This document shows positions 17,537 to 26,212 of a stretch of DNA of 64,000 bases, piece by piece. Position numbers and translations under genes: made by a program. Source of the DNA: Streptomyces sp. GESEQ-4 (GTDB lineage: Bacteria > Actinomycetota > Actinomycetes > Streptomycetales > Streptomycetaceae); assembly GCF_017948455.1 (NCBI RefSeq), contig NZ_JAFFSU010000008.1, forward strand, positions 1-64,000, in the 5' to 3' direction. The notes beneath the pieces were generated by a model. It had not been told where the DNA came from and ran no database searches. It was given only the letters and a program-made list of their open reading frames with translations. Every line of letters starts with the position of its first letter. The stretch's first letter is position 1.

Positions 17537-19060
17537 TCAGGCCTTCGCAGGTGCGCGGGCGGTCAGGTCCCAGGTGTCGGCGGTGACGCCGCGTTCGCGC
17601 AGCACCGCTTTGCGGACCTTGCCGGTCTCGGTGAGCGGCAGGGACGGGACCGTCTCGATGTACCGGGGCACGGCGAACGCGGGCAGCTCGCGCGCGCAGT
17701 GCCGGGCCAGAGCCTCCGGGTCCAGCACGCTGCCGGGCCGTACGACGACCGCGACCATGACCTCGTCCTCGGCCAGCTCTGACGCCACGGGGAAGGCCGC
17801 GGCTTCGGCGACGGCCGGATGGGAGCGGACGGCCGACTCCACCTCGTACGAGGAGATGTTCTCGCCGCGCCGCCGGATGACGTCCTTGATGCGGTCGACG
17901 AAGCGGAACCAGCCGTCCGGCTCACGGATCACGCGGTCGCCGGTCCTGCGCCAGGAGTGGGGCGGTGGTGCCGACTCGCCCAAGTAGCCGGTGCAGAAGG
18001 CGAACGGCTGGTGACTGCGGACGACCAGCTCGCCGGGGGTGCCGTCCGGGACGGGGACGAGGGCCTCGTCGACCACACGTGCGGAGAAGCCGTCGCGCAC
18101 GGTGCCGATGAGGCCGGGCCGCTGCTGCGTGGGGGTGGAACCGATGACGAGGTTTGTCTCCGTGGAGCCGAATCCGTCGATCAGAGTGACACCGAAGCGC
18201 TCGCGGAAGGGCTCCCAGGCGGGGCCCGGAGTGGCGGGGGAGAGGCCCCGCCAAGCCCGGTGCCCGCGGTCCTGCTCACCGGGCGGCTGGGCCAGCAGCA
18301 TGGGCACCATCGCCCCGAGCAGATGAATGACCGTGGCGTCGGTCTCCGCCACCCTCGCCCAGTACTTCGAGGCGGAGAAACGCTCGTCGAGCGCGTAGGC
18401 GGCACCGGCCACCGTGGCCTGCGCCAGCGCGTTCAGGGCGTTGGTGTGGAAGAGCGGAAGGCAGGTGTAGAGCACGTCGTCCGAGGTCAGCCGCAGCGAG
18501 TCCGCGACGTTGCGGCCCCACCAGGCGAACTGCGCGTGCGGGCAGCGCACCCCTCGTGGTGTCCCCGTGGTGCCCGAGGTGAACAGGATCGAGGCGGTGT
18601 CGTACGGCCGTACCGCGGCCGGTGGCACAGACTCGGCCTCTCCCGGCCGTGGGGCGTCGCCCTCGCCCACGATCCAGAGCGTGCCCCGGTAACCCGACTC
18701 GACCACCCGGCCCGCCGACTCCGCCTCCGTGAGCAGGAAGGACGGCGCCGCCTCCCGCAGGACGTGGCGCAGACTCCGGCCGCGCAGGCCGGTGTTGAGC
18801 GGCACCAGCACCGCGCCGAGCCAGGCGCAGCCGAGGATCAGGTCGACGAACTCGATCCGGTTCGACAGCAGGGCCGCGACCCGGTCGCCCGGTCGGCAGC
18901 CGCGTGCGGCGAGCGCTCCCGCCGTCGTCGCCGCGGCCTGACGGGCCTGCCGGTACGTGCGCTCCGTCCCGCCCGCGCGCAGGAAGATGCGGTCGCCGTA
19001 CTCCTCCGCCGAGGAGTCCAGCAACTGTGGGATGGTCATGGCGTTCAGCGGGATGGGCAT
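17537..19060 (-). CDS. AMP-forming acyl-CoA synthetase
   Basis: A 507-residue ANL-superfamily acid:CoA ligase from ATG 19060 (MPIPLNAMTIPQLLDSSAEE), with ATG 19039 as alternative. The P-loop is SILFTSGTTGTPRGVRCPH; the adenylate motif is LIDGFGSTETNLVIG; the hinge region is SWRRTGDRVIREPDGWFRFVDR, followed by DVIRRRGENISSYEVESAV, and the catalytic Lys is in LTETGKVRKAVLRE. It would activate a carboxylic acid, plausibly the aromatic or aliphatic acid degraded by this island. It is the last gene of a minus-strand operon with a CoA-transferase and a hydrolase, five bases after the CoA-transferase stop. Confidence 0.83.
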   Translation of the reverse strand: MPIPLNAMTIPQLLDSSAEEYGDRIFLRAGGTERTYRQARQAAATTAGALAARGCRPGDRVAALLSNRIEFVDLILGCAWLGAVLVPLNTGLRGRSLRHVLREAAPSFLLTEAESAGRVVESGYRGTLWIVGEGDAPRPGEAESVPPAAVRPYDTASILFTSGTTGTPRGVRCPHAQFAWWGRNVADSLRLTSDDVLYTCLPLFHTNALNALAQATVAGAAYALDERFSASKYWARVAETDATVIHLLGAMVPMLLAQPPGEQDRGHRAWRGLSPATPGPAWEPFRERFGVTLIDGFGSTETNLVIGSTPTQQRPGLIGTVRDGFSARVVDEALVPVPDGTPGELVVRSHQPFAFCTGYLGESAPPPHSWRRTGDRVIREPDGWFRFVDRIKDVIRRRGENISSYEVESAVRSHPAVAEAAAFPVASELAEDEVMVAVVVRPGSVLDPEALARHCARELPAFAVPRYIETVPSLPLTETGKVRKAVLRERGVTADTWDLTARAPAKA

Positions 19061-19065
19061 GGCGT

Positions 19066-21390
19066 TCACTGGAGCACTCCGGCCTCCCGCAGTCGACCGA
19101 GCCGCTCGGCCGGGATCCCGGCCCACTCGCTCAGCACCTCGTCGGTGTCGGCACCGAGCAGGGGCGCGGGCTTGCGTATGCCGCCAGGTGTGCCGGTGAG
19201 GCGGACGGGCACGCCCTCGTGGAGGAAGGCGCCCGCGGCCGGGTGCTCAAGACGGACGTAGAAGCCACGTGCCCTCAACTGCGGGTCGTGCTCGACGAGT
19301 TCGCGGCCGTCCTGCACGGCACCGGCCGGAATCCCGCGCTCCTGCAGCAGCTCGGCGGCGGCGTCGGCGGGCAGGCCGCGCGCCCAGTCGCCGAGTACGC
19401 CGTCGATCAGCGTGCTCTCCCGCCTGCGGCCGTCGGCGGTCAACAGCCGTGCGTCCTCGGCCAGTTCGGGTTGCCCGATGGCGTGGCACAGGGCCGTCCA
19501 CTCCTCGTCCGAGCGGACGCTGACGGCGAGCCAGCGGTCGGCACCCAGGCAGCGGTACACACCCTGAGGGCTCCACCGGTGGTGTGCGTTGCCCATCGGC
19601 GACCGTGCCGATGTGAGGAGGCTCGTCCCCATGTGGGCGGCGATCGCCTCGAGTTGGGACAGGTCGATGTGCTGTCCGCGGCCCGTTTCCGCGCGGTGTT
19701 CCAGCGCGGCGACCGTGGCCAGCGCGGCCTGGAGTCCCGCGACGATGTCGCCGTGGCCGTAGATCACGCCCACCACGTCGTCCGGGTCCCAGCCGGTGAG
19801 CCCGGTCAGCCCGCCACTGGCCGAGACGGTGTCCGCGTACGACACCCAGCCGGACCGCGGGCCGGTGTGGCCCATGCCAGACATGCTCACGTAGACCAGA
19901 CCCGGGTTGATCTCGCGCAGCGCCTCGTAGCCGAGGCCGAGCCCGGTCATGACCGTGGCGCTGAAGTTCTCCACGAGGACATCGCAGGAGGCGATGAGTT
20001 CGCGCAGCACCACGACGCCCTCCTCGGTCCGCGTGTCGAGCGCGATGCTGCGCTTGTTCCGGTTGACCTCGTTGAAGTAGCCGTTGGTGTTCGGGTCCGT
20101 GTGGTCGCCCCGGGACAGGTGCATGAAGGGCGCGAAGCGGGTCGGGTCGGGGCGCCGGACGGACTCGACCTTGATGACGTCGGCGCCGTGGTCGGCGAGG
20201 ACTTTGGTGCAGTACGGGCCGGCGAGCACCCAGGTCAGGTCCAGGACGCGTACGCCGTCCAGCGCGGGCAGGCCGGGGGAGTCGCCGTCGACCGGGCGCG
20301 TCGCACGAGGTTCGTCGAGCAGCGCCTGGTCGGCACCGGGCCCGGGCACGGTGAGCGCCGTGACGCGGCGGCCCTCCGGGAACGCGAAGGGGAAGCCGAG
20401 GTCGGTCCGGTCTCCCTGCTCCGTCCTGACCTGGGTGAAGAAGCCGCGCGCGGTGAGCTGCGGGTTGTCCGGCAGTTCGTGGGGCAGGTCGACGGCGGCC
20501 CACGGCAGTTTCCTGGCCTGGGCCCGCTCCGCGAACTCGGCCTTCGGCCATGTACCCACGAAGTCCTGCACGACCTTGAACACATGTTCCTGGTGCTTCT
20601 TGCGCTCGACGGGATCCTGCCACCGGGGCTCCGCCAGATCGGCCTCCGCGCCCTCCTCGCGCAGCCAGGCGAGCAGCGCGTCCCACATACGGGGGCTGCC
20701 GCCGAGCCCTCCGCCCAGATGACCGTCCGCGGCCCGGAACAACCCGTGCGGGACCAGCGGATGCACCCGTCCGGGGCGCGACGGGACCCGGTCCTCGTGC
20801 AGGTAGGCGAGGGCGCCCGCCTCCAGCGCGGCGGCCACGCACGCCTGTGCCGACACGTCGATGAGTTGCCCGGAGCCGCCCCGCCGGGCGCGCAGGCCGA
20901 GCAGGACGGCGATCGCCGCGTTGACGCCCGCGAGTTGCTCCGCCTGGTTCTCCGGCAGCCGCAGCGGCGGGCCGTCCGGATCGCCGACCTGCGCCAGCAT
21001 GCCGCCGAGCGCGGCCACCACCAGATCGGTGCCCTGCCAGTAGCTGCGCGGGCCGACGAGGCCGAACGGTGTGACCCGTACATGTACGAGGTGGTCGAGA
21101 CAGGCGGCGACCGGCTCGGCGCCCTCGGTGCTCCCGTCGAGCAGCGCGGCCGCGCTCTCGAGGAGCCGGCGCAGCTCAGCGGCACCTTCGGGCGTGCCCG
21201 TATCGAGGGTGACCGAGCGTTTCCCGGCGTGCCAGTGGGCGAAGGCGTCGCCGTCGAGTTCGTGCCGGGTCGCATCGCCTCCCGGCGGTTCGACGAGGAC
21301 CACCTCGTGACCGAGGCCCACCAGGAGCCTGCCCGCGAAACGGGCGAAGGGACTGGACAGTTCGACGACGCGCACCACGGACTCACTCAC
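19066..21390 (-). CDS. double-length CaiB/BaiF CoA-transferase
   Basis: Start is GTG 21390 (VSESVVRVVELSS) behind a gaggag ribosome site. At 774 residues the protein is two class III CoA-transferase domains in one chain. The C-terminal domain (about 375-774) is canonical: GVRVLDLTWVLAGPYCTKVL, ADVIKVESVRRPDPTR, NRNKRSIALDTRTEEG and the catalytic Asp548 in YGHGDIVAGLQAAL. The N-terminal domain (about 1-370) keeps the fold (LVGLGHEVVLVEPPGGDATR, HAGKRSVTLDTG) but aligns Glu151 with the catalytic Asp (NQAEQLAGVNAAI), so it may be a pseudo-active half. It should move CoA between carboxylic acids in the island's pathway; the donor is unknown. Confidence 0.8.
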   Translation of the reverse strand: MSESVVRVVELSSPFARFAGRLLVGLGHEVVLVEPPGGDATRHELDGDAFAHWHAGKRSVTLDTGTPEGAAELRRLLESAAALLDGSTEGAEPVAACLDHLVHVRVTPFGLVGPRSYWQGTDLVVAALGGMLAQVGDPDGPPLRLPENQAEQLAGVNAAIAVLLGLRARRGGSGQLIDVSAQACVAAALEAGALAYLHEDRVPSRPGRVHPLVPHGLFRAADGHLGGGLGGSPRMWDALLAWLREEGAEADLAEPRWQDPVERKKHQEHVFKVVQDFVGTWPKAEFAERAQARKLPWAAVDLPHELPDNPQLTARGFFTQVRTEQGDRTDLGFPFAFPEGRRVTALTVPGPGADQALLDEPRATRPVDGDSPGLPALDGVRVLDLTWVLAGPYCTKVLADHGADVIKVESVRRPDPTRFAPFMHLSRGDHTDPNTNGYFNEVNRNKRSIALDTRTEEGVVVLRELIASCDVLVENFSATVMTGLGLGYEALREINPGLVYVSMSGMGHTGPRSGWVSYADTVSASGGLTGLTGWDPDDVVGVIYGHGDIVAGLQAALATVAALEHRAETGRGQHIDLSQLEAIAAHMGTSLLTSARSPMGNAHHRWSPQGVYRCLGADRWLAVSVRSDEEWTALCHAIGQPELAEDARLLTADGRRRESTLIDGVLGDWARGLPADAAAELLQERGIPAGAVQDGRELVEHDPQLRARGFYVRLEHPAAGAFLHEGVPVRLTGTPGGIRKPAPLLGADTDEVLSEWAGIPAERLGRLREAGVLQ

Positions 21391-21416
21391 TGTCGCTCCT
21401 CGGCATTCATCGGCAT

Positions 21417-22292
21417 TCAGTCGTGCTGTTGGTTCAGGAAACCGGTGACGACGGTGTAGTAGTCGTGCGGTCGCTCTTCCTGGAGGTGATGGGACGTCCG
21501 GCTCATCACATGGAGGTTGCCCCGGGGAACCATCCGGGCAAGCATCAGCGGGTAGTCCGGCGTCAGGAACGCGTCGTACATGCCCCATATGAACAGCGAC
21601 GGCGCCTCGATCCGGCCCAGTTCCCCGGTGAGGTCCTGCCAGTCGCCGCGCGGGTTGTCGGATGCGGCGGCGAGCGCCATCTCCTCGGGGTCCAGGCTCT
21701 GTTCGTGACGCAGCTTCACCGTGCCCTCGGGGATGGCGTCCGCGTCGTACCACTCCAGGCGGGCCATCAGCTCGCGCATCTTCTCCGGCGAGGGGCCGTC
21801 GCCGCCGTAGTACACGTCCCGGGCGTTGCGACCGCGACGGGCCCCCTCGGGGAGGGGCGCGAGCGGCCCGTAGAAGACCGGCATGCTGCCGGTGATGACG
21901 AGGGACCGGACCCGTTCGGGGTACTTGGCGGCGAGGTTGAGGGCGATGGTCCCGCCCCACGAGTTGCAGACGAAGTCGGCGCGTGCCACGCCCAGCGAGT
22001 CGAGCAGCGCCACGGTCTTGGCGGCGTGGTAGTCCCACATGGGGCCCTTGATGACCGGCTTCGCGGACTTCCCGTACTGCAGGATGTCGACGAGGAAGCA
22101 CCGGCGGTCCTCGGCGAACAGCCGCGCCACCTGCCCGAAGTCCGACCAGCTCGTGCACCCCGGGCCGCCGCCGTGCAGGAAGACGGTGGGGCTTCCCTCG
22201 CCCATCTCGATGTAGTGGTACGTGACGCCGTCCGCCTCCGCGTAGGCGCCCTGCGGAGGCGGCTGAATGTCCATGAGGTCCATGTCCCGCAT
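21417..22292 (-). CDS. alpha/beta hydrolase, meta-cleavage product hydrolase type
   Basis: Start ATG 22292 (MRDMDLMDIQPPPQG) has gcgggga five bases upstream; 291 residues. The oxyanion loop FLHGGGPGCTSWSDF carries the HGxGPG motif that marks hydrolases of meta-ring-cleavage products (BphD/MhpC/HsaD group). The nucleophile Ser is in FVCNSWGGTIALNLA (family usually GNSMGG), the acid in FIWGMYDAFLTPDYP and the His in SRTSHHLQEERP. It is the first gene of the minus-strand operon with the CoA-transferase and the acyl-CoA ligase, and a copy of the island's 17-bp motif lies 36 bases upstream of its start. Confidence 0.82.
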   Translation of the reverse strand: MRDMDLMDIQPPPQGAYAEADGVTYHYIEMGEGSPTVFLHGGGPGCTSWSDFGQVARLFAEDRRCFLVDILQYGKSAKPVIKGPMWDYHAAKTVALLDSLGVARADFVCNSWGGTIALNLAAKYPERVRSLVITGSMPVFYGPLAPLPEGARRGRNARDVYYGGDGPSPEKMRELMARLEWYDADAIPEGTVKLRHEQSLDPEEMALAAASDNPRGDWQDLTGELGRIEAPSLFIWGMYDAFLTPDYPLMLARMVPRGNLHVMSRTSHHLQEERPHDYYTVVTGFLNQQHD

Positions 22293-22327
22293 GGTGTCCC
22301 CGCGAGGCGGGCCCGCCCAAGCGGAGC

Positions 22328-22344
22328 GGTCCGCTGAGCGGGCC
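22328..22344. promoter_or_regulatory. candidate IclR operator, site A
   Basis: GGTCCGCTGAGCGGGCC, a near-palindrome (GGTCCGCT-g-AGCGGGCC). It lies between divergent genes starting at 22292 (-) and 22422 (+). It shares a 17-base identical core (gcggtccgctgagcggg, 22326-22342) with site B at 28176-28192 and matches sites C, D and E. Confidence 0.65.
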
Positions 22345-22421
22345 GGTTCCATGGCGACGCGGAAGGCGTCGCGGCTAGCGTCCGGTCATCCGAGTGTGGC
22401 TTTCGAATATGGAGGCGGTGC

Positions 22422-22901
22422 ATGGCGAACGGGCTTGACCTCGCCGAGGAGCGGGCACGGGCGTTGGTCGGGCGGTTCGAGCGGCGGCAGCTGGGTGTCG
22501 TACGGGCCGAGGACGCCGCGGAGTTCGCCCGCGCGGCCGGCGAGACCGCGCCGCACCTGACGGATCCGGACAGCTCCCGGTTCACCGTCCACCCCATGTA
22601 CGTCGTCAGCCTGCTGCGCGGCGCGCCCGGAGCCGGCCCCGACGAGGTCCGGCCGGACGGCATGTACCGCGACGAGGTCCCCGGCACCGACGGGCTCGAC
22701 GTCCGGCTCATGGCAGGTGGTCAGCAGGTGCGCTGGACGGGCGAGGTGCGGGCGGGGGACCCGATCGAACTGCTCCGGGTCCTCACGGCAGTTGAACGCA
22801 AAGGAGCGGGGGACGGGTTCCTGCTGCTCACGGTCGAGAAGACGTGCAGCACGACGCGCGGAACGCTCGTCGAGGTCACGGAGAGGTTCATCGCCAGGTG
22901 A
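22422..22901 (+). CDS. MaoC-type (FAS1-like) dehydratase, N-terminal-domain subunit
   Basis: A 159-residue hot-dog protein starting MANGLDLAEERARALVGRF behind a ggaggcg ribosome site. The region EFARAAGETAPHLTDPDS and the later GQQVRWTGEVRAGDPIELL match the MaoC_dehydrat_N family, which lacks the catalytic His and partners with an active MaoC subunit. Its stop overlaps the GTG start of exactly such a partner (GTGA, 22898-22901), so the two should form a heteromeric enoyl-CoA hydratase, as known for split steroid side-chain hydratases. A paralogous pair lies at 34644-35578. Confidence 0.75.
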   Translation: MANGLDLAEERARALVGRFERRQLGVVRAEDAAEFARAAGETAPHLTDPDSSRFTVHPMYVVSLLRGAPGAGPDEVRPDGMYRDEVPGTDGLDVRLMAGGQQVRWTGEVRAGDPIELLRVLTAVERKGAGDGFLLLTVEKTCSTTRGTLVEVTERFIAR

Positions 22902-23323
22902 GGGGATACAGCGACGTCACCGTGGGGCAGCCGGTAGCGCCCGTGGAGTTCACCCCGGACGCGGTCGCCCTGCTGCGTTTCGGCGCCGTCACCCGCAACA
23001 CCCATCGCATCCACTACGACACCGCCTTCGCCCGGTCCGAAGGGCTGGCCGACCCGGTCGTCATGGCGCAGCTGCACGGCTGCCTCTTCCACCGGGCCGC
23101 GGCGGGTTTCGCCGGCGAGACCGGGCGGGTGCGCGAGGTCGCGTGGCAGAACCGGGCGCCCGCCCACGCGGGGGACCGGCTCGTGGTCACCGGCACGGTA
23201 CGCGAGGTTGATCGGGCGCGTGGTGAGGTCACGCTCGACCTGGTGGAGCACTGCTCGGCCGCGCACGGCGACGGCCCCGGAATCGTCTGCTGCCGGGGCC
23301 ATGCCGTGGTCGTACTCGCCTGA
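22898..23323 (+). CDS. MaoC-like hydratase, catalytic subunit
   Basis: Start is GTG 22898 overlapping the preceding stop; 141 residues (VRGYSDVTVGQPVAPVEFTP). The hydratase motif LLRFGAVTRNTHRIHYDTAF holds the catalytic Asp/His pair region of MaoC proteins. FAGETGRVREVAWQNRAPAH and GDRLVVTGTVREVDRARGE complete the hot-dog. With the upstream partner it should hydrate a 2-enoyl-CoA in the CoA-thioester branch of the island. The gene ends a two-gene unit divergent from the hydrolase/CoA-transferase operon. Confidence 0.78.
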   Translation: MRGYSDVTVGQPVAPVEFTPDAVALLRFGAVTRNTHRIHYDTAFARSEGLADPVVMAQLHGCLFHRAAAGFAGETGRVREVAWQNRAPAHAGDRLVVTGTVREVDRARGEVTLDLVEHCSAAHGDGPGIVCCRGHAVVVLA

Positions 23324-23423
23324 CACCGACACCTCCAAATGGTGTTCCAGAACTCCATCTCCAGCTACCACGTCGAGGTCGAGACTCGCCGGGCCTGCCT
23401 TCTGGCCCGGCGCACCTGCGGGC

Positions 23424-23960
23424 TCAGCCAGGGATGGGCGGCCCACCAGGGACATCGGCGCCGGCTTCGCGCGCCGGATACATCTGCAGACTGCTCAGCC
23501 GGTGCGGTGGTTCGGCTTCGGTCGCTGCCTCGATGTGCAGGTCGGCGAGGCGTGCGCGAAGGTACAGCGGTTCGGCCTGCACGTCAGCGAGGCCCTCGCG
23601 CAGTCGTTCGGCGACCGTGGTGAACAGGTGGGTCACCCAGTCCGTCGGCACGAGGCTCAGGTAACGGTCATCGAAGTGTCGGCGCAGCTCCTCCTCGTCG
23701 GGGGGTGTCCATCCCGGGGTGCCGGCCGCCGCGAAGCGCGACATCACCCACCGCACGTGCGTCAGGGCGTGGCTCGCGGGGTTTTCGGCCTCGATGCGTT
23801 CCTTGAGTGCGGTCCAGCTCGGCAGCCCGTGCTCACGGGCGATGGCCAGCTGGGCTTCGTGGAGTGTCGCGAACTCCCCTGTGGAGAGGCGACGTTTCGC
23901 CTCGATCTTCAGGTACCGGAGGCTGGGCCGGTCGGGGAGAGGGCGTGGTTGATCGGACAA
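23424..23960 (-). pseudogene. truncated serine-hydrolase homologue (N-terminal part only)
   Basis: A TTG start at 23960 lies six bases after a very good ribosome site (gaggaagga). The 178 residues contain RPSLRYLKIEAKRRLSTGEF and TLHEAQLAIAREHGLPSWTAL, which recall the N-terminal module of a family of actinobacterial serine hydrolases (beta-lactamase fold). The chain stops after PPHRLSSLQMYPAREAG, where the hydrolase domain would be expected; no SxxK motif follows. It therefore looks like a decayed gene retaining its start. It has no evident tie to its neighbours. The family call is from memory of related proteins and is only moderately secure. Confidence 0.5.
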
Positions 23961-24440
23961 GGCAGTCCTTCCTCGGCGCCCGCGGGTCCGCGACATCGGG
24001 CTGGAAGATCTGCCAGTGATGTTCATGTGCAACCGGTGAGCTTGCAGCTCTGCCTGCGGACCCAGAGGCGGCCGGGAAACCGCCAGGGCACGACCGTACA
24101 CCGCCACCCGGGGTTCATGGAGCGGCGCATTGGTGCGTTCTTCGTCCGGCACATCGCGCCGTTGCAGGCCCGCGGGTTGTCCAACCCGGCGCTGGACAAG
24201 TGCCTGGCTGCCGTCGGCGGCTGGGCGGACATCGGCGTGACGCTGCGCTGGCCGGCGTCGTCGGCGCCCCTCGACGCGGTCGAACCGGCCCGCGCCGACG
24301 CCCGCCGGCTGCTGCCCGAGCTCTTCCCGGCGTAGCCCCTGCCCGCTCGTCAGCACGACCTGGCCCACGATCTGAGCATGAGCCCGGCCCCACCGGGAGG
24401 GATCCGCGATGGCAGAGCAGAGTTCCTAGGCGGATGCGCG
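23961..24440. other. intergenic region with short unassigned fragments
   Basis: No convincing gene. A 72-codon plus-strand fragment at 24117-24335 (starts MERRIGAFFVRHIAPLQARG, ends LLPELFPA) has ordinary codon use but no ribosome site or recognised family, and could be the tail of a lost gene. Together with the truncated gene at 23424-23960 the stretch looks like a decayed segment inserted between the dehydratase pair and the reductase. Confidence 0.4.
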
Positions 24441-25394
24441 TCAGGTCAAGTCCAGCGCCACCTTCCCGACCGCCTCACCCGTACGCAGCCGCTCCACCGC
24501 CTCCGCCAGCGCAGCGAGCCCGTACCGTTCGATCGGCAACGTCAGCTCCCCCGACGCCAGTTCGCCCAGCATCCGCTCGGCGTCCGCGGCGACCTCCTTG
24601 CCCCGTGACATCAGGTTGACGGGCAGCAGTGCCACGTCGGCGAGGAGGAAGTCCGCGAGGTCCACGGTGAATTCGCGCCCGGCGGTGTAGCCGACCAGTG
24701 CGACACGCCCGCGCGGGCGGACGAGCCCGAGGCAGTCGCGCAGCACCGGCCCGCCGACGGTGTCGATGAGCGCGTCCACCGGCCCGCCCACGGACTCCGG
24801 CGACAACTCGGCCGCCAGGACCGGCTTTCCGGGCGCCGGCACATGGCCGAGCTTGGCGGGACGGCCCACCACCCCGATCACCTCGGCTCCTGCGCGCGCG
24901 GCAACCTGTACGGTCAGCGCGCCGACCGCGCCCGCCGCGCCGGTCACCATGACCCGCTCGCCGGGCCGTATCGCCGCGACCGAGTGCACCGCCGCCCAGG
25001 CCGTGCCCGCCGGTGAGAAGAAACTGCACGCCAGCGCGGGATCCGTACCCTCGGGCACCGGGACCGCGGCGGCGTCCGGCACGACCGCGTGCTCGGCCCA
25101 GCACCCGTCCCGACGCAGCCCAAGCCCCTTGCCATTGATCCTGACCAGGCTGCCCTCGGCGTGCGTGTCCGAGGCCAGAACCACCCCGCACGCCGTGGTG
25201 CCCGGCACCGCGGGCAGCTCCGGCAGGATGCCGAACTTGCCGTCCACGACGTTCAGATCGAGGTGGCCCACCTGCGCCGCCCGTACGCGTACGAGGGTCT
25301 GGCCGGGCTCCCGTACGGGCACCGGCCGCTGCACCAACCGGGGCAGGGTGCCGAACTCTTCCAGGACAAGGGCACGCGAGGTCTCGCCACTCAC
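24441..25394 (-). CDS. zinc-less medium-chain dehydrogenase / quinone oxidoreductase-like
   Basis: Start GTG 25394 overlaps the stop of the upstream permease (GTGA); 317 residues beginning VSGETSRALVLEEFG. It is an MDR protein: RPVPVREPGQTLVRVRAAQV, the NADP-binding fold MVTGAAGAVGALTVQVAARA, then DALIDTVGGPVLRDCLGLV and RGRVALVGYTAGREF. The structural and catalytic zinc ligands of alcohol dehydrogenases are absent, as in quinone oxidoreductases and enoyl reductases. It is the distal gene of the ABC-transporter operon, so it probably acts on the imported compound or a CoA-linked intermediate. Confidence 0.78.
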   Translation of the reverse strand: MSGETSRALVLEEFGTLPRLVQRPVPVREPGQTLVRVRAAQVGHLDLNVVDGKFGILPELPAVPGTTACGVVLASDTHAEGSLVRINGKGLGLRRDGCWAEHAVVPDAAAVPVPEGTDPALACSFFSPAGTAWAAVHSVAAIRPGERVMVTGAAGAVGALTVQVAARAGAEVIGVVGRPAKLGHVPAPGKPVLAAELSPESVGGPVDALIDTVGGPVLRDCLGLVRPRGRVALVGYTAGREFTVDLADFLLADVALLPVNLMSRGKEVAADAERMLGELASGELTLPIERYGLAALAEAVERLRTGEAVGKVALDLT

Positions 25395-26212
25395 AGCTTC
25401 ACTCCGTATCGACGCAGGACCCGGGAGGCGACGATCCGCAGCACGCGGTCGAAGACGAACCCCAGGATGCCCAAGGTGATGATCCCGACGAAGACCCAGT
25501 CGATGCGCCCGTAGTTGCGGGACGTCCAGATCAGCGAGCCGAGTCCGACCTGGGCGGCGACGATCTCGGCGGAGACGATGGTCAGGAAGCTGTTGCCCAT
25601 GGCGAGGCGCGCCCCGGTGACGATGTACGGCACCGTCGACGGCAGCACGATGCCTTGCAGGATCTGCCGGCGGCTCGCGCCCAGACTCGCCGCCGCGCGC
25701 AGCTTCGACTCGCTCACGGCCATCACGCCGGCGCTCGTGTTGAGCGTGACGATGAAGACCGCCGTGTAGAAGATCAGCACGACCTTCGACGACTCGCCGA
25801 TGCCCAGCCACACCACCGCCAGCGTCACGAACGCGACCGGCGGGATGAAGCGGAAGAACTCGATGTAGGGGTCGAGGAGTTGGCGAACGAGCGTGATCTG
25901 CCCGATGAGCAGGCCGACCGGTACGCCCACGAGCAGACCGAGTCCCCAGCCGATCAGGATGCGGCGGCTGGAGGCGATGATCGAGTTGGTGAGCGTTCCG
26001 TCGCCCGCCAGTTCGCCCGCCGCGTCCAGGGTCGCGCTCGGGGAGGCGACCAGGGAGGCGCCGTACTGCATCGCCAGCAGCTGCCAGATCCCGATGCCGA
26101 CGAGGACGGACACCACGGACAGACCGATCCCGCGCAGTCCTCGCGCGGCGTCCCGCAGCGCACGCCGCTCGGCACGGGGTTCGGCGGCGGGTTTCGCCGT
26201 GACGACCGTCAT
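25391..26212 (-). CDS. ABC transporter permease, SsuC/TauC type
   Basis: A 273-residue membrane protein with about six helices: VVSVLVGIGIWQLLAMQYGA near the N-terminus and, in the transport domain, FFRFIPPVAFVTLAVVWLGI followed by SSKVVLIFYTAVFIVTLNTS. The ATPase-contact (EAA) region is LRAAASLGASRRQILQGIVL. This is the permease class of sulfonate, nitrate, taurine and aromatic-acid importers. It overlaps the ATPase gene upstream (ATGA, 26209-26212) and the reductase downstream. With the ATPase and lipoprotein it forms the island's importer. Confidence 0.87.
   Translation of the reverse strand: MTVVTAKPAAEPRAERRALRDAARGLRGIGLSVVSVLVGIGIWQLLAMQYGASLVASPSATLDAAGELAGDGTLTNSIIASSRRILIGWGLGLLVGVPVGLLIGQITLVRQLLDPYIEFFRFIPPVAFVTLAVVWLGIGESSKVVLIFYTAVFIVTLNTSAGVMAVSESKLRAAASLGASRRQILQGIVLPSTVPYIVTGARLAMGNSFLTIVSAEIVAAQVGLGSLIWTSRNYGRIDWVFVGIITLGILGFVFDRVLRIVASRVLRRYGVKL

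Noticed and set aside
18904..21459. A very long plus-strand open frame (about 850 codons) opposite the CoA-transferase
   Set aside because: It is antisense to a protein with clear motifs, is Arg/Gly/Ala-rich without family signatures, and arises from the GC-rich third codon positions.
22354..22372. Inverted repeat gcgacgc-N5-gcgtcgc between the divergent genes at 22292 and 22422
   Set aside because: Short GC-rich arms are common by chance here, no second copy was found, and site A nearby is a better regulatory candidate.
24117..24335. Possible 72-residue gene (MERRIGAFF...)
   Set aside because: No ribosome site, no recognised family and location in a decayed stretch; kept only as a note in the intergenic entry.
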